A DNA stretch of 64,000 bases from Candidatus Roseilinea sp. (GTDB taxonomy: Bacteria; Chloroflexota; Anaerolineae; J036; Brachytrichaceae), in the NCBI GenBank assembly GCA_025998955.1, contig AP024676.1:496001-560000 (forward strand), read 5' to 3'. The notes under the pieces are model-generated. The model searched no databases. It was given only the letters and a program-made list of their open reading frames with translations, and had not been told where the DNA came from. Shown in pieces: positions 35,081-43,602 of this stretch (the first letter of the stretch is position 1; each line of letters opens with the position of its first letter). Both the position numbers and the translations under genes were made by a program.

Positions 35081-35996
35081 CAATCACAACTCCCGACTCC
35101 CGACTCCCAATTCGATACATTGGCAAGCGCGGATCCTTGTCGCGGTAGGTGGTCTTCACCCAGGCATGGCGCGGGTCCTCGCTGTTGGCCAGCGATTGCG
35201 CGCTGCCGGCCAGTGTGTTCAGGTAATACGTCGTGTAACCCGGCGGGCTGGCGACCGGGTGATAACCTTCCGGCACCAACACCACATCGTTGTGCCGCGC
35301 TACAACTACGGCGTCAATCGGCGCGCCGGCGCGGTGCAGCGGCGACTCGGGATCGGTGTAGATGCGCTGGTAGGCGTACCCTTCCGGGCGGTCGAACTTG
35401 TAGAAGTACACCTCCTCCAAGTCGGCCTCGACGATGCGGCCCTGCGCATCGGTCTTGTGAACGTCGTGTTTGTGGGGTGGGTAGCTGCTCCAATTGCCGC
35501 TCGGTGTATAGACCTCGACTACCACCAGCCGGTGACAGTCGAACCCCGGAGGAATGATGTTGTTGATCTGGCGCGTGGCGTTGTCGCCGCCGCGGATTTC
35601 GACCGTGACGTCCGTGGGCTGAATCAGCCGGGCCGGGTGATCCTGATTGGTTGGTGCGAAAGCTAGCGCGATTTCTGCGTCGGTCTGGGCGTGGACGGTG
35701 AAGGTCGTTCGGCGGGGCAAGTAGACGGCATAGGGCAATCCCTCGAAGACCGACATGCGCTGGCCGATCTCACGCCAACGGCCGGCGTCGGAGTCGAGCC
35801 CGACGACGCCGGAGAGCACGACGATCGCAAGCTCGTGCTCGCCGGTTGCGCCGGTGTGGGTCTCGCCGTGCGCCAGGCGGCGCGCCTCGAACGTGATGAA
35901 TTCCCAGCCGGCCAGCGCCGGCGTCACGCGAACAATGAGACCAGGCTCGGGGGATGGCTGCGGGTGAACAACAAGGTTCGTGTGATCGTATTGCAC
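35070..35996 (-). CDS. iolB: 5-deoxy-glucuronate isomerase
   Basis: The roughly 308-residue protein is a double-cupin IolB: WEFITFEARRLAHGETHTG at the N-terminal cupin, and SGNWSSYPPHKHDV with EVYFYKFDRPEGYAYQRIYT in the C-terminal cupin, where the metal-binding histidines and glutamate sit. It converts 5-deoxy-glucuronate to 5-dehydro-2-deoxygluconate. AGGAG fits the GTG at 35996 better than the GTG at 36002. The last residues (GSRESGVVIDDG) come from repeat DNA that runs into iolC. It is the first gene of the operon. Confidence 0.92.
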   Translation of the reverse strand: MQYDHTNLVVHPQPSPEPGLIVRVTPALAGWEFITFEARRLAHGETHTGATGEHELAIVVLSGVVGLDSDAGRWREIGQRMSVFEGLPYAVYLPRRTTFTVHAQTDAEIALAFAPTNQDHPARLIQPTDVTVEIRGGDNATRQINNIIPPGFDCHRLVVVEVYTPSGNWSSYPPHKHDVHKTDAQGRIVEADLEEVYFYKFDRPEGYAYQRIYTDPESPLHRAGAPIDAVVVARHNDVVLVPEGYHPVASPPGYTTYYLNTLAGSAQSLANSEDPRHAWVKTTYRDKDPRLPMYRIGSRESGVVIDDG

Positions 35997-36002
35997 AGGC
36001 AC

Positions 36003-36106
36003 GCTCCTCGTGGATCACGCGCTTATTGTGCACAGTTTCGTTTCGAAATCAAGAGGGGAGTTTAAGCTTTCGAATTAACTTTCATAACTAAAAATCGAAA
36101 CTTATA
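36003..36106 (-). promoter_or_regulatory. iol operon promoter region with TTTCGAAA-type operators
   Basis: This AT-rich gap precedes iolB. It holds a perfect palindrome TTTCGAAA (36041-36048) next to TTTCG (36036), another TTTCGAA (36068) and ATCGAAAC (36094). DeoR/GlpR-type repressors bind TTTCG/CGAAA half-sites, and the operon's last gene encodes such a repressor. No -10/-35 pair can be called with certainty. Confidence 0.55.
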
Positions 36107-37297
36107 TCAGGCCTCGATTTCGGCGCGTCCGGTCATGCCCGGCAGGATTCGTGCTTCGCTAGGGTCGAGCGCGATCAACACTGTAAACAGCGCCGCGCCG
36201 CCCTGCGCACCGGTGGATTGCGGCAGGATCGCTGCAACCTTCCCGCTGAAGGCGCGGTCGAACGCTTTCAGCCGGATGGTCGCTCGGCTGCCGATCTTGA
36301 TCGCTGTCAAGTCGCGCTCGGAGAGGTTCGTTGTCTCGAACATCAGCGCGTCCAGCGTCACCAGTGTAAACGCGACGCCTTTGGGGATGCCACCGACGGC
36401 CACATTGACCTCCTGAACGATGCAAGTGCAGGGCGACCGCACGATGGCCTCGCGCAAATTGTCGCGTGCTCGTTGAACTGCCGACCGGGCCTGAGTGAGT
36501 TGAGCTTCGAACACTTGCCGCTGAGCTTCGCTGGGACCGGCCTCGAGCGCTTGCAGGCGCGCGCGCGCCGAGACCACATTCGCGTTGGCCTGCGTGAGTT
36601 GCTCGCGCGTGACCGGTTGCAACAGCTTTTGATAATTGGCGTATGCTGCGCGCTCGCTTTCGTAGGCGCTACCGTACGACGCTTCCTTCGCCTGGCACGC
36701 CGGGATGCCGGTGCCGGCTGGCGTGCCGCACGCGACATCACGATCCACCTGCGCCGCCAGATAGGCCTCGCGCGCTGCAACCCAACTCAGGCGCGCCTGT
36801 TCGATCTCGCTTTCGGTTGGCCCTTGCTGGATGAGCGCGTAATTGGCCTGCGCAGCAGCTAAGGCGGCGCGGGCGCTGGCGATGTCCTCCGGCCGGGCGG
36901 GGGCCTGCGCCTGCGCGATCTGCGCCTCGACCAGCGCCCGTTGCAGCTCGGCGTCGGCCAGAGCGTCGCGCAGCGCGGTGTCATCGAGCATGGCGAGTAC
37001 GTCGCCCACCTTCACCGCTTGGCCGGGTTCGACGTTGACGGTTAGGACCTTGGCGCTCACGTCGGCGGCAAGCGCGATCGGTGGTGTGGCTGTCTTCACC
37101 ACGCCATCGGCGGAGATCGTCGTGCGCGCTGCGACAGCTTGTGTGGGAACGGCTGTCGCAGCGGCGGTCGGCTGTGCGGCAGGCACTTGGCCGGCTGCGC
37201 CGGAGGCAACAGGGAAAGGTGTATCTGCGGCGCAACCCACGAGTGTGAGGAGGGCGGCGATCGCTGCGAGCGACTGAACACAGAGTGGCTTACGCAT
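36107..37297 (-). CDS. HlyD/RND-type periplasmic adaptor lipoprotein
   Basis: The 396-residue lipoprotein (lipobox LVGCA at residues 19-23) has an A/P/T-rich linker, then the biotinyl-lipoyl-like half motif VEPGQAVKVGDVLAMLDD, a long coiled-coil hairpin (A, Q and E rich, residues about 100-270), the second lipoyl half SPCTCIVQEVNVAVGG, and a beta-barrel ending in LPGMTGRAEIE. Such adaptors work with MacB- or HlyB-type exporters, but no exporter gene is adjacent. A Cys-containing loop (DVACGTPAGTGIPAC) interrupts the hairpin. ATG at 37297 is chosen because it directly precedes the signal peptide. Confidence 0.85.
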   Translation of the reverse strand: MRKPLCVQSLAAIAALLTLVGCAADTPFPVASGAAGQVPAAQPTAAATAVPTQAVAARTTISADGVVKTATPPIALAADVSAKVLTVNVEPGQAVKVGDVLAMLDDTALRDALADAELQRALVEAQIAQAQAPARPEDIASARAALAAAQANYALIQQGPTESEIEQARLSWVAAREAYLAAQVDRDVACGTPAGTGIPACQAKEASYGSAYESERAAYANYQKLLQPVTREQLTQANANVVSARARLQALEAGPSEAQRQVFEAQLTQARSAVQRARDNLREAIVRSPCTCIVQEVNVAVGGIPKGVAFTLVTLDALMFETTNLSERDLTAIKIGSRATIRLKAFDRAFSGKVAAILPQSTGAQGGAALFTVLIALDPSEARILPGMTGRAEIEA

Positions 37298-37656
37298 TGA
37301 CTCAAAACGGATACGAACCGATGTGGATGAAGTTGCGCACCTCGCGGGTTTGAGCCACACCCGGACATCGGGGGTGCATTCGCCAACGGCGGCAGGTGTA
37401 TTGGCATATATAGGCGCGGAACGGAGTCCGCGCCCCACCATGCAATTTTTGCCCTTGTGCACGATTGCACCCGACATCGGCTGAACGACTCATAGAGGTG
37501 TATACTCGCGGGCGTTGTTAGCGTCAAGTATCGCTTGCCTCTCGTCAGTTGCCGGCCGCTCTGGCTAGCCGGCCCTCTTGATCTATCTGCGACCTACGTC
37601 AGCCTCGATTGCTTCTTCGTTAGACGTTCGTGTTTCTAAATCGCTGAGCCGTTGCT
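37298..37656. other. Divergent intergenic region
   Basis: About 360 bases between the adaptor and the KimA-like gene, where both promoters should lie. A GCCGGC pair (37551-37556 and 37568-37573) can form a short hairpin. I see no recognisable riboswitch. No gene is supported. Confidence 0.5.
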
Positions 37657-39687
37657 ATGTCCCGCGTATTACCAGGAACCTCGCTCGAACCCATCAAGCA
37701 CGTATTGATCGGGCGGCCGCTGCGCACTGAGGAGGCACCTCATCAAGCCGTCGGCAATCCGGTCGGCCTGGCCGTCTTCGCCTCCGATGCGTTGTCGTCC
37801 ACGGCCTACGCAACGCAGGAGATTCTGGTAGTCCTGGCGTCTGCGTTTGCCGTCGCCGGCGCAGGCGTGTTTCGCATCTCGATTCCTATCGCGGTTGCCA
37901 TCACCGCCGTGCTGAGCGTGTTGATCATCTCGTATCGGCAGACGATCAAGGCGTACAACGGGGCGAGTTGCGGCGCGTATGTCGTCGCGCGTGACAACCT
38001 GGGCGTGTTCCCCTCGCAAATCGCCGGCGCCGCCTTGCTGGTGGATTACGTGCTCACGGTGGCCGTCAGTATCTCCAGCGGCGTGGATCAAGTGGCCTCG
38101 GCGATCCCCATCCTGCGTGGGCGCGAGGTGCTGGTGGCGCTGGCCGCGATCCTGATCATGACGATCATCAACCTGCGCGGCGTGAAGGAATCGGGGCGCA
38201 TCTTTGCCGTGCCGACGTATTTCTTCGTCGGCATGACCTTCCTGACGCTGACGGCCGGCGCGTTCAAGTTCTTCACCGGCCAGTTGACGCCGGTCGAGAA
38301 CGTCCACATGGTGGCTCACACCGCGGAGCCGCTCGGCTGGTTCCTCATCCTCTACGCTTTCAGCAGCGGGTGCACGGCGCTAACCGGCATCGAAGCCATC
38401 TCCGACGGCGTGCAGAACTTCAAGGAGCCGCGCGGCAGGAATGCCGCCTTGACGATCTCGGTAATGGGCTTGCTGCTCGGCACCCTGTTCATGGGCATCA
38501 CCCTGCTCGCCAACCAAGTGCAGGCTCTGCCGTCGGAAGACGAGACGATCATCTCGCAGATCGCGCGCGCAGTGTTTGGCTCCGGCGCATTGTATGGCTT
38601 GCAGATCGCGGCGACGACGATCATCCTGATCATGGCGGCCAACACGGCCTACGCCGACTTCCCGCGCATCGCGGCCTTCGTGGCCAGCGATAGCTTCTTG
38701 CCACGCCAACTGGCCATCCGCGGCAGTCGGCTGGTATATTCCGGTGGCATCGTCACCTTGGCCATAGCGGCCAGCATCCTGATCATCGTCTTCAACGCCC
38801 GCACGACGTCGCTCATCCCGCTCTATGCGATCGGTGTGTTCATGTGCTTTACCCTGTCGCAATCGGGCATGGTGCGGCGCTGGCTGGAAGTCGCCAAGCT
38901 CAGGCCCGGCGAGTCGGTGAAGATGGGCCAAAGCCTGGCGTCATACGATTCGCACTGGCGACGCAATCTGATCATCAACGGCGCCGGCGCGGTCCTCTCC
39001 TTCGTGGTGATGGTGATCTTTGCCGTGACCAAGTTTACCCATGGCGCATGGATCACCCTGCTGGTCATCCCGGTCATGGTGTTCGTGTTCTACCGCGTGC
39101 ACACGCACTATCGCAACGTGGCGCGCATCCTGAGTTTGAGCAAAGAGCGCGTCAAGCCGACGCCGCATCCGGTGAAGACCATCGTGCTCGTTGACGATGT
39201 GCATCGTGGCACGGTGCGCGTGGTGGACTTTGCCAAGTCGCTGGGCAACCCGTGGACGCCGCTGCACGTGGACTACAACGACCGCAAGACGCACATCGTG
39301 CAGCAGAAGTGGCGTGAGCGCATCGGCGAGGGCGATTTGGTGATCCTGCCTTCGCCCTATCGCCGCCTGGTCGAGCCGATCGTGGACTACGTGAAGGCCG
39401 AACTCGATAAAGACCCCAACCTGTTCGTGCACGTGATCATGGGCCAGTTGGTGATGGACACGCCGTGGGCGCGCGCGCTGCACTCGAACAACTCGCTGGG
39501 CATCATGTCGGCGCTGCAGTCCATGGATCGCGTCATCGTCACCGACGTGCCCTACCAGTTACACGCGGCGGACGTGGAGTTGTATCCGGAGAACGAGCCA
39601 GAAAGCTACGAGCAGATGAAGGAGCGCGAGGAGCAACAAAAACAGCAGCGGCGCGAGGACGAGACGATCGAGTCGGCGATCGGCTGA
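37657..39687 (+). CDS. KimA-like APC-superfamily transporter
   Basis: The 676-residue protein has about 12 membrane spans starting at residue 50 and a soluble C-terminal domain from about 485. GNPVGLAVFASDALSSTAYATQE is the signature of the KimA/YdaO-type potassium-proton symporters of the amino acid-polyamine-organocation superfamily; SGCTALTGIEAISDG is also typical. The C-terminal domain resembles a universal-stress-like fold. Potassium is the most likely substrate; amino acids remain possible. The gene appears monocistronic and diverges from the efflux adaptor. Confidence 0.82.
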   Translation: MSRVLPGTSLEPIKHVLIGRPLRTEEAPHQAVGNPVGLAVFASDALSSTAYATQEILVVLASAFAVAGAGVFRISIPIAVAITAVLSVLIISYRQTIKAYNGASCGAYVVARDNLGVFPSQIAGAALLVDYVLTVAVSISSGVDQVASAIPILRGREVLVALAAILIMTIINLRGVKESGRIFAVPTYFFVGMTFLTLTAGAFKFFTGQLTPVENVHMVAHTAEPLGWFLILYAFSSGCTALTGIEAISDGVQNFKEPRGRNAALTISVMGLLLGTLFMGITLLANQVQALPSEDETIISQIARAVFGSGALYGLQIAATTIILIMAANTAYADFPRIAAFVASDSFLPRQLAIRGSRLVYSGGIVTLAIAASILIIVFNARTTSLIPLYAIGVFMCFTLSQSGMVRRWLEVAKLRPGESVKMGQSLASYDSHWRRNLIINGAGAVLSFVVMVIFAVTKFTHGAWITLLVIPVMVFVFYRVHTHYRNVARILSLSKERVKPTPHPVKTIVLVDDVHRGTVRVVDFAKSLGNPWTPLHVDYNDRKTHIVQQKWRERIGEGDLVILPSPYRRLVEPIVDYVKAELDKDPNLFVHVIMGQLVMDTPWARALHSNNSLGIMSALQSMDRVIVTDVPYQLHAADVELYPENEPESYEQMKEREEQQKQQRREDETIESAIG

Positions 39688-40923
39688 TCACTTCAATCGC
39701 TGCAACCGCTCGCGCGCCTGCGCCAGCGTCTCCTGCTTCTTGCAAAAGGCGAAGCGCACGATGTTCCGGCTCAACTCTGGCCGGCTGAAGAAGGGCGATC
39801 CCGGCACGCACGCCACGCCGATCTCCTTCGCCATGCGCAGGCCAAAGGCGATGTCGTCCTCGTCGCTGATGGCGCTGAAGTCGGCCATGATGTAATACGC
39901 GCCCTGCGGCGTGACCGGCTTGAAGCCGACCTCGCGCAACATCTCCAGCGCGAAGGCGCGGCGCTGCGCATAGTCCGCGCGCAGTTGCCGGTAATAGTCG
40001 TCGCCCAACGCCAGCATAGCGATGCCGGCAACCTGCAACGGCGTCGCCGCGCACACGCTCATGAAGTCGTGCGCCTTGCGCACGCCGACCATCAGATCTT
40101 CGGGGGCTAGGGCATAGCCCAGTCGCCAGCCGGTGACGCTGAACGTCTTGCTCATGCCGCTGATGGTGATGGTGCGCTCGGCCATGCCGGGCAGCGTGGC
40201 AATGGGGATGTGCTGCGCGCCATCGTAGGTGATGAACTCGTAGATCTCGTCGGTGACGGCGATCACGTCGTGCTCGATGCACAGGTCGGCGATCAGTTGC
40301 AGCTCCTCGCGGGTGAAGACCTTGCCGGTGGGGTTGTGTGGCGAGTTGACGATGATGACTTTGGTCTTGGCATTGAACGCACGGCGCAGCTCGTCGGGGT
40401 CGAACTCCCACACGCCGCTGGACGACGGCCGCAGTGAGACGAAGCGCGGCGTGCTCTGGGTGATGAAGCAGTTAGGGATGTAGCTCTCGTAATACGGCTC
40501 GAAGAAGACCACCTCGTCGCCGGGGTTCACCACGCCCAGCATCGCGGCGATCATGCACTCGGTCGCGCCGCAACACACCACTACGTCGGTGTCGGGGTTC
40601 ACGTCCATCTCGTAGCGCCGGCGGTAGTGATCGGCGATCGCGTCGCGCAGGGGCTTCAGGCCCCACGTGACCGAGTATTGGTTCCAGTCGTCCTGGATCG
40701 CCTGGGCAGCAGCATCCTTGATCGCCTGCGGTGCGGCAAAGTCCGGGTAACCCTGCGACAAATTGATCGCGCCGACATCCAGCGCGATGCGCGTCATCTC
40801 ACGGATGATGGACTCGGGAAAGTGCTGGGTGCGGGTGGAAGTGCGCACGTACTGGTGAACGTCGGGGATCGTGTTCGTCTCATTCATGCGAATGGGCGCC
40901 GTGATCGGGTGGATTGCTGCCAT
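39688..40923 (-). CDS. Class I/II pyridoxal-phosphate aminotransferase
   Basis: The 411-residue fold-type I aminotransferase has NLSQGYPDFAAP near residue 53, SPHNPTGKVF, VTDEIYEF with the cofactor Asp and Tyr, the Schiff-base lysine in ISGMSKTFSVTGWRLGY, and a C-terminal RFAFCK arginine. It resembles kynurenine/aromatic or methionine aminotransferases. With the regulator and HPPD next door, a tyrosine-to-4-hydroxyphenylpyruvate role is reasonable. It converges on the KimA-like gene, the two stops abutting. A shorter start at the second ATG (residue 13) is possible. Confidence 0.85.
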   Translation of the reverse strand: MAAIHPITAPIRMNETNTIPDVHQYVRTSTRTQHFPESIIREMTRIALDVGAINLSQGYPDFAAPQAIKDAAAQAIQDDWNQYSVTWGLKPLRDAIADHYRRRYEMDVNPDTDVVVCCGATECMIAAMLGVVNPGDEVVFFEPYYESYIPNCFITQSTPRFVSLRPSSSGVWEFDPDELRRAFNAKTKVIIVNSPHNPTGKVFTREELQLIADLCIEHDVIAVTDEIYEFITYDGAQHIPIATLPGMAERTITISGMSKTFSVTGWRLGYALAPEDLMVGVRKAHDFMSVCAATPLQVAGIAMLALGDDYYRQLRADYAQRRAFALEMLREVGFKPVTPQGAYYIMADFSAISDEDDIAFGLRMAKEIGVACVPGSPFFSRPELSRNIVRFAFCKKQETLAQARERLQRLK

Positions 40924-40950
40924 GGGATGAGATTGTACTCGCGCGGCGTC

Positions 40951-41427
40951 TCACGCTTTCGGTCGAAAAAGCCGCACGTCTATGCTGCTCTTGTTCACCG
41001 GCGACTCCAGCACGATGGCGGTGGTGATGTTTCGTGCAAGCGGTCGCAGGCGCGAGATGATCGCGTCGAGGTGGGCGATCGAAGCGACCACCACGTGTAG
41101 GATGTAGCTATCGCTGCCGGTCAGCATGTGGCATTCGAGCACCTCCGGCAGCGTCTTCACCAGCTCGACCAGCCGCTCACAGGGTTCGCAGTCGCTCACG
41201 CGGATGAACGCCTTGATCTCCAGGCCGAGCTTGGCAGCGCTCACGCGGGCATGATAGCCGGTGATGATGCCGGCCTCCTCCATCCGTCGCACGCGCTCGG
41301 CCACGGCGGGCGCCGTCAACCCGACGCGCTTGCCCAACTCGGCGAACGACATGCGCGCGTCTTCCTGCAGCAGCCGCAGCAGCTCTAACCCCGTCTTGTC
41401 TAGCAGCTTTTCAGAATCGAAAGCCAT
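40951..41427 (-). CDS. Lrp/AsnC-family regulator
   Basis: The 158-residue protein has an N-terminal helix-turn-helix (LLRLLQEDARMSFAELGKRVGLTAPAVAERVRRMEEAGIITGYHA) and a C-terminal RAM ligand-binding domain ending SIDVRLF. It lies between an aminotransferase on its own strand and the divergent HPPD gene, so it probably senses an aromatic amino acid and controls the degradation genes. The 145-base divergent region to HPPD contains a GC-rich inverted GCGGGCATCGCGCCCGGC close to HPPD. Confidence 0.9.
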   Translation of the reverse strand: MAFDSEKLLDKTGLELLRLLQEDARMSFAELGKRVGLTAPAVAERVRRMEEAGIITGYHARVSAAKLGLEIKAFIRVSDCEPCERLVELVKTLPEVLECHMLTGSDSYILHVVVASIAHLDAIISRLRPLARNITTAIVLESPVNKSSIDVRLFRPKA

Positions 41428-41572
41428 CGCGTCCTTTCGATTTTAGTTCGCAAATGAAAGGCGGCGAAAACTTGTGTTTCTGTCTTCACGCGCCTGCCTA
41501 GACTTTCTAGACTTTCTTCAATCACGAAGTGCGCGGGCATCGCGCCCGGCGTTTCCAGAGAGGAGGGAAGAA

Positions 41573-42670
41573 ATGGCAAGCGATCCCCTTGACTTTCAGG
41601 CGATTGACTATGTGGAGTTCTACGTGTCGAACGCGCGGCAGGCGGCGCATTTCTACCGCACCGTCTTTGGCTTCCGGCCGGTTGCCTACGCCGGACTGGA
41701 GACGGGCGTGCGGGATCATGCGTCGTGGTTGTTGACCGCGGGCACGGTCAACTTCGTGTTGACCTCGCCGCTTGACCCACACAGTCGGCCCGACATCAGC
41801 CAGCACATTGCCACGCATGGCGACGGCGTGAAGGACATTGCTCTGCGTGTGCGCGACGCGAAGGCGGCCTACGACGAGGCGATCCGGCGCGGCGCGCGAA
41901 GCGTGATGCCACCGGTCGCCGTCGAGGATGAATGCGGCAAATTCGTCAAGGCCACCATCGCGACCTATGGCGACACGGTGCATAGCTTCATCGAGCGTGA
42001 GGACTATCGCGGCTTCATGCCTGGTTTCAAGCTAATCGAGCATCCGCCGCCAGCACCGGACACCGGCCTGGTTGCGATTGACCACATCGTCGGCAACGTC
42101 GAGCAAGGCAAAATGAACGCGTGGGTGAAGTTCTATGCCGACTTGCTCGGGTTCACGCAGCTCGTCCACTTCGACGACAAGGATATCAGCACCGAGTATT
42201 CTGCGCTGATGAGCAAAGTGATGCAGAACGGCAGCGGCCGGATCAAGTTCCCCATCAACGAGCCGGCGGAGGGCAAGCGCAGGAGCCAGATCGAAGAGTA
42301 TCTGATCCACTACGGCGGGCCGGGTGTGCAGCATATCGCCTTGGCCACCAAAAACATCATCGCCAGCGTAGACGCGCTGCGCGCTGCAGGTATCAACTTC
42401 CTGCGCGTGCCGGAGACGTACTACGAAGAGTTGCCCAACCGCGTCGGGCAAATCGAAGAAGACGTCCATGCGCTGGCCCAACGCGGCATCCTCGTAGACC
42501 GCGACGATGAAGGCTACCTACTGCAGATCTTCAGCCAGCCGATGCAGGATCGCCCGACGCTGTTCTTCGAGATCATCCAGCGTCGCGGCAGCCGGGGTTT
42601 CGGCAAGGGAAACTTCAAAGCGCTGTTCGAGGCGCTCGAGCGCGAGCAGGCGCGACGCGGGAATTTATGA
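41573..42670 (+). CDS. hpd: 4-hydroxyphenylpyruvate dioxygenase
   Basis: The 365-residue two-vicinal-oxygen-chelate enzyme converts 4-hydroxyphenylpyruvate to homogentisate. Iron ligands are visible as His in AIDHIVGNV, His in GVQHIALAT and Glu in TLFFEIIQRRGSRGFGKGNF near the C-terminus. A strong AGGAGGG upstream selects the ATG at 41573 over a longer TTG reading. Plant and bacterial HPPDs share the GFGKGNF helix seen here. It is the first gene of the plus-strand tyrosine-degradation run. Confidence 0.95.
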   Translation: MASDPLDFQAIDYVEFYVSNARQAAHFYRTVFGFRPVAYAGLETGVRDHASWLLTAGTVNFVLTSPLDPHSRPDISQHIATHGDGVKDIALRVRDAKAAYDEAIRRGARSVMPPVAVEDECGKFVKATIATYGDTVHSFIEREDYRGFMPGFKLIEHPPPAPDTGLVAIDHIVGNVEQGKMNAWVKFYADLLGFTQLVHFDDKDISTEYSALMSKVMQNGSGRIKFPINEPAEGKRRSQIEEYLIHYGGPGVQHIALATKNIIASVDALRAAGINFLRVPETYYEELPNRVGQIEEDVHALAQRGILVDRDDEGYLLQIFSQPMQDRPTLFFEIIQRRGSRGFGKGNFKALFEALEREQARRGNL

Positions 42671-42737
42671 GGAGTCGTTAGTGTCAATGGTGTCGTTGGT
42701 GTCGCCCCATGACGCTAATGACACCGGCGATACCAAC
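42671..42737. repeat. Nonamer hairpin between hpd and the phenylalanine hydroxylase gene
   Basis: GGAGTCGTT, AGTGTCAAT, GGTGTCGTT, GGTGTCGCC, then CCAT and the inverted GACGCTAAT, GACACCGGC, GATACCAAC. It is the same nonamer family as in bchZ, here intergenic. Confidence 0.85.
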
Positions 42738-42753
42738 ACAACGGAGGTCGGCC

Positions 42754-43503
42754 ATGACTCAAACGCTTGAACTTCGATCTGTGCCGGTGATGCCGAATTA
42801 CACCGCACAGGATCATGAGACGTGGGCCACGCTGTATCGCGAGCAGATGAAGCGCGTGCCGGACTACGCCTGTGAACTCTTCCTCAGGGGGTTGCCCAAG
42901 CTCCAGTTCGACCCAGATCGCCTGCCCGATCCCCAGGTGATCAGCGAGCGGCTGTATCGCGCGACGCGCTGGACGCTGGGCGATGCGCAGAACGAGTACC
43001 TCAACGCAGTCGAGTGGTTCGAGCACTTGCGCGAGCGGCGCTTCCCGGTGACCAATTACATCCGCAAGCCGGAAGAGCTGGAGTTCACGCCGCTGCCCGA
43101 CGTATTCCACGACTACTTCGGCCACCTGGCTTACTTCATGGATCCCTACTTTGCTGACTTGGCGCAGGCGTTCGCCCCGTTGTTCTTCGCCGGCGACGAG
43201 CGCCAGCAGCTCGAAATCTCGCGCCTATGGTGGTACACCACCGAGTTCGGGCTGATCCGTGAGCGCGGCAAGCTCAAAGCCTTCGGCGCTGGACTGATCT
43301 CGTCCATCGCCGAAATGCAGAAGGCCTTCGCGCCGGACACGCCGCGCGTACCATTCGACATCCGGCGGGCGGCCGAACTCGATTCGGCCAAGTACCACAT
43401 GCATAGCTTGTACTTCGTGTTCGACGACGTGGAGCAGATCTACAACATCATCCGTGACTACGCGCGGATGGAAGGTCTGCCCGAGCCGCAAGGCGTGTTG
43501 TGA
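42754..43503 (+). CDS. phhA: Phenylalanine 4-monooxygenase
   Basis: The 249-residue catalytic-domain-only aromatic amino acid hydroxylase hydroxylates phenylalanine to tyrosine using tetrahydropterin and O2. LPDVFHDYFGHL supplies the two iron histidines and WWYTTEFGLI the glutamate. The usual bacterial length is 250-300. CGGAGG before the ATG at 42754 decides the start. The next genes take tyrosine onward, so this is the entry for phenylalanine. No pterin-carbinolamine dehydratase gene is seen in the window. Confidence 0.93.
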   Translation: MTQTLELRSVPVMPNYTAQDHETWATLYREQMKRVPDYACELFLRGLPKLQFDPDRLPDPQVISERLYRATRWTLGDAQNEYLNAVEWFEHLRERRFPVTNYIRKPEELEFTPLPDVFHDYFGHLAYFMDPYFADLAQAFAPLFFAGDERQQLEISRLWWYTTEFGLIRERGKLKAFGAGLISSIAEMQKAFAPDTPRVPFDIRRAAELDSAKYHMHSLYFVFDDVEQIYNIIRDYARMEGLPEPQGVL

Positions 43504-43516
43504 TCCGCGCGTGCAG

Positions 43517-43583
43517 ATCGCGTGTCGCGTGGTACGTATCACGCTTTACGCTTTACGTTTCACGCCTCCACGCGACACGCGAT
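43517..43583. repeat. Long hairpin of short repeats between phhA and hmgA
   Basis: Perfect 16-bp arms ATCGCGTGTCGCGTGG / CCACGCGACACGCGAT around CACGCTTTACG-type repeats. It fills most of the 99-base spacer and ends 19 bases before the hmgA ATG, so it could affect mRNA stability or translation. Confidence 0.8.
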
Positions 43584-43602
43584 ACGAAATACGTGATGCG
43601 CC

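Noticed and set aside
34394-35557. 387-residue plus-strand ORF over iolC and iolB
   Set aside because: Antisense to two well-recognised inositol genes and lacks any domain.
36041-36048. Restriction-type palindrome or origin motif
   Set aside because: TTTCGAAA with nearby half-sites is better explained as operator DNA for the DeoR-family repressor; no dnaA, dnaN or DnaA-box cluster is present.
37478-37656. c-di-AMP (ydaO) riboswitch ahead of the KimA-like gene
   Set aside because: None of the conserved riboswitch core sequences could be found in the leader; only a short GCCGGC hairpin is visible.
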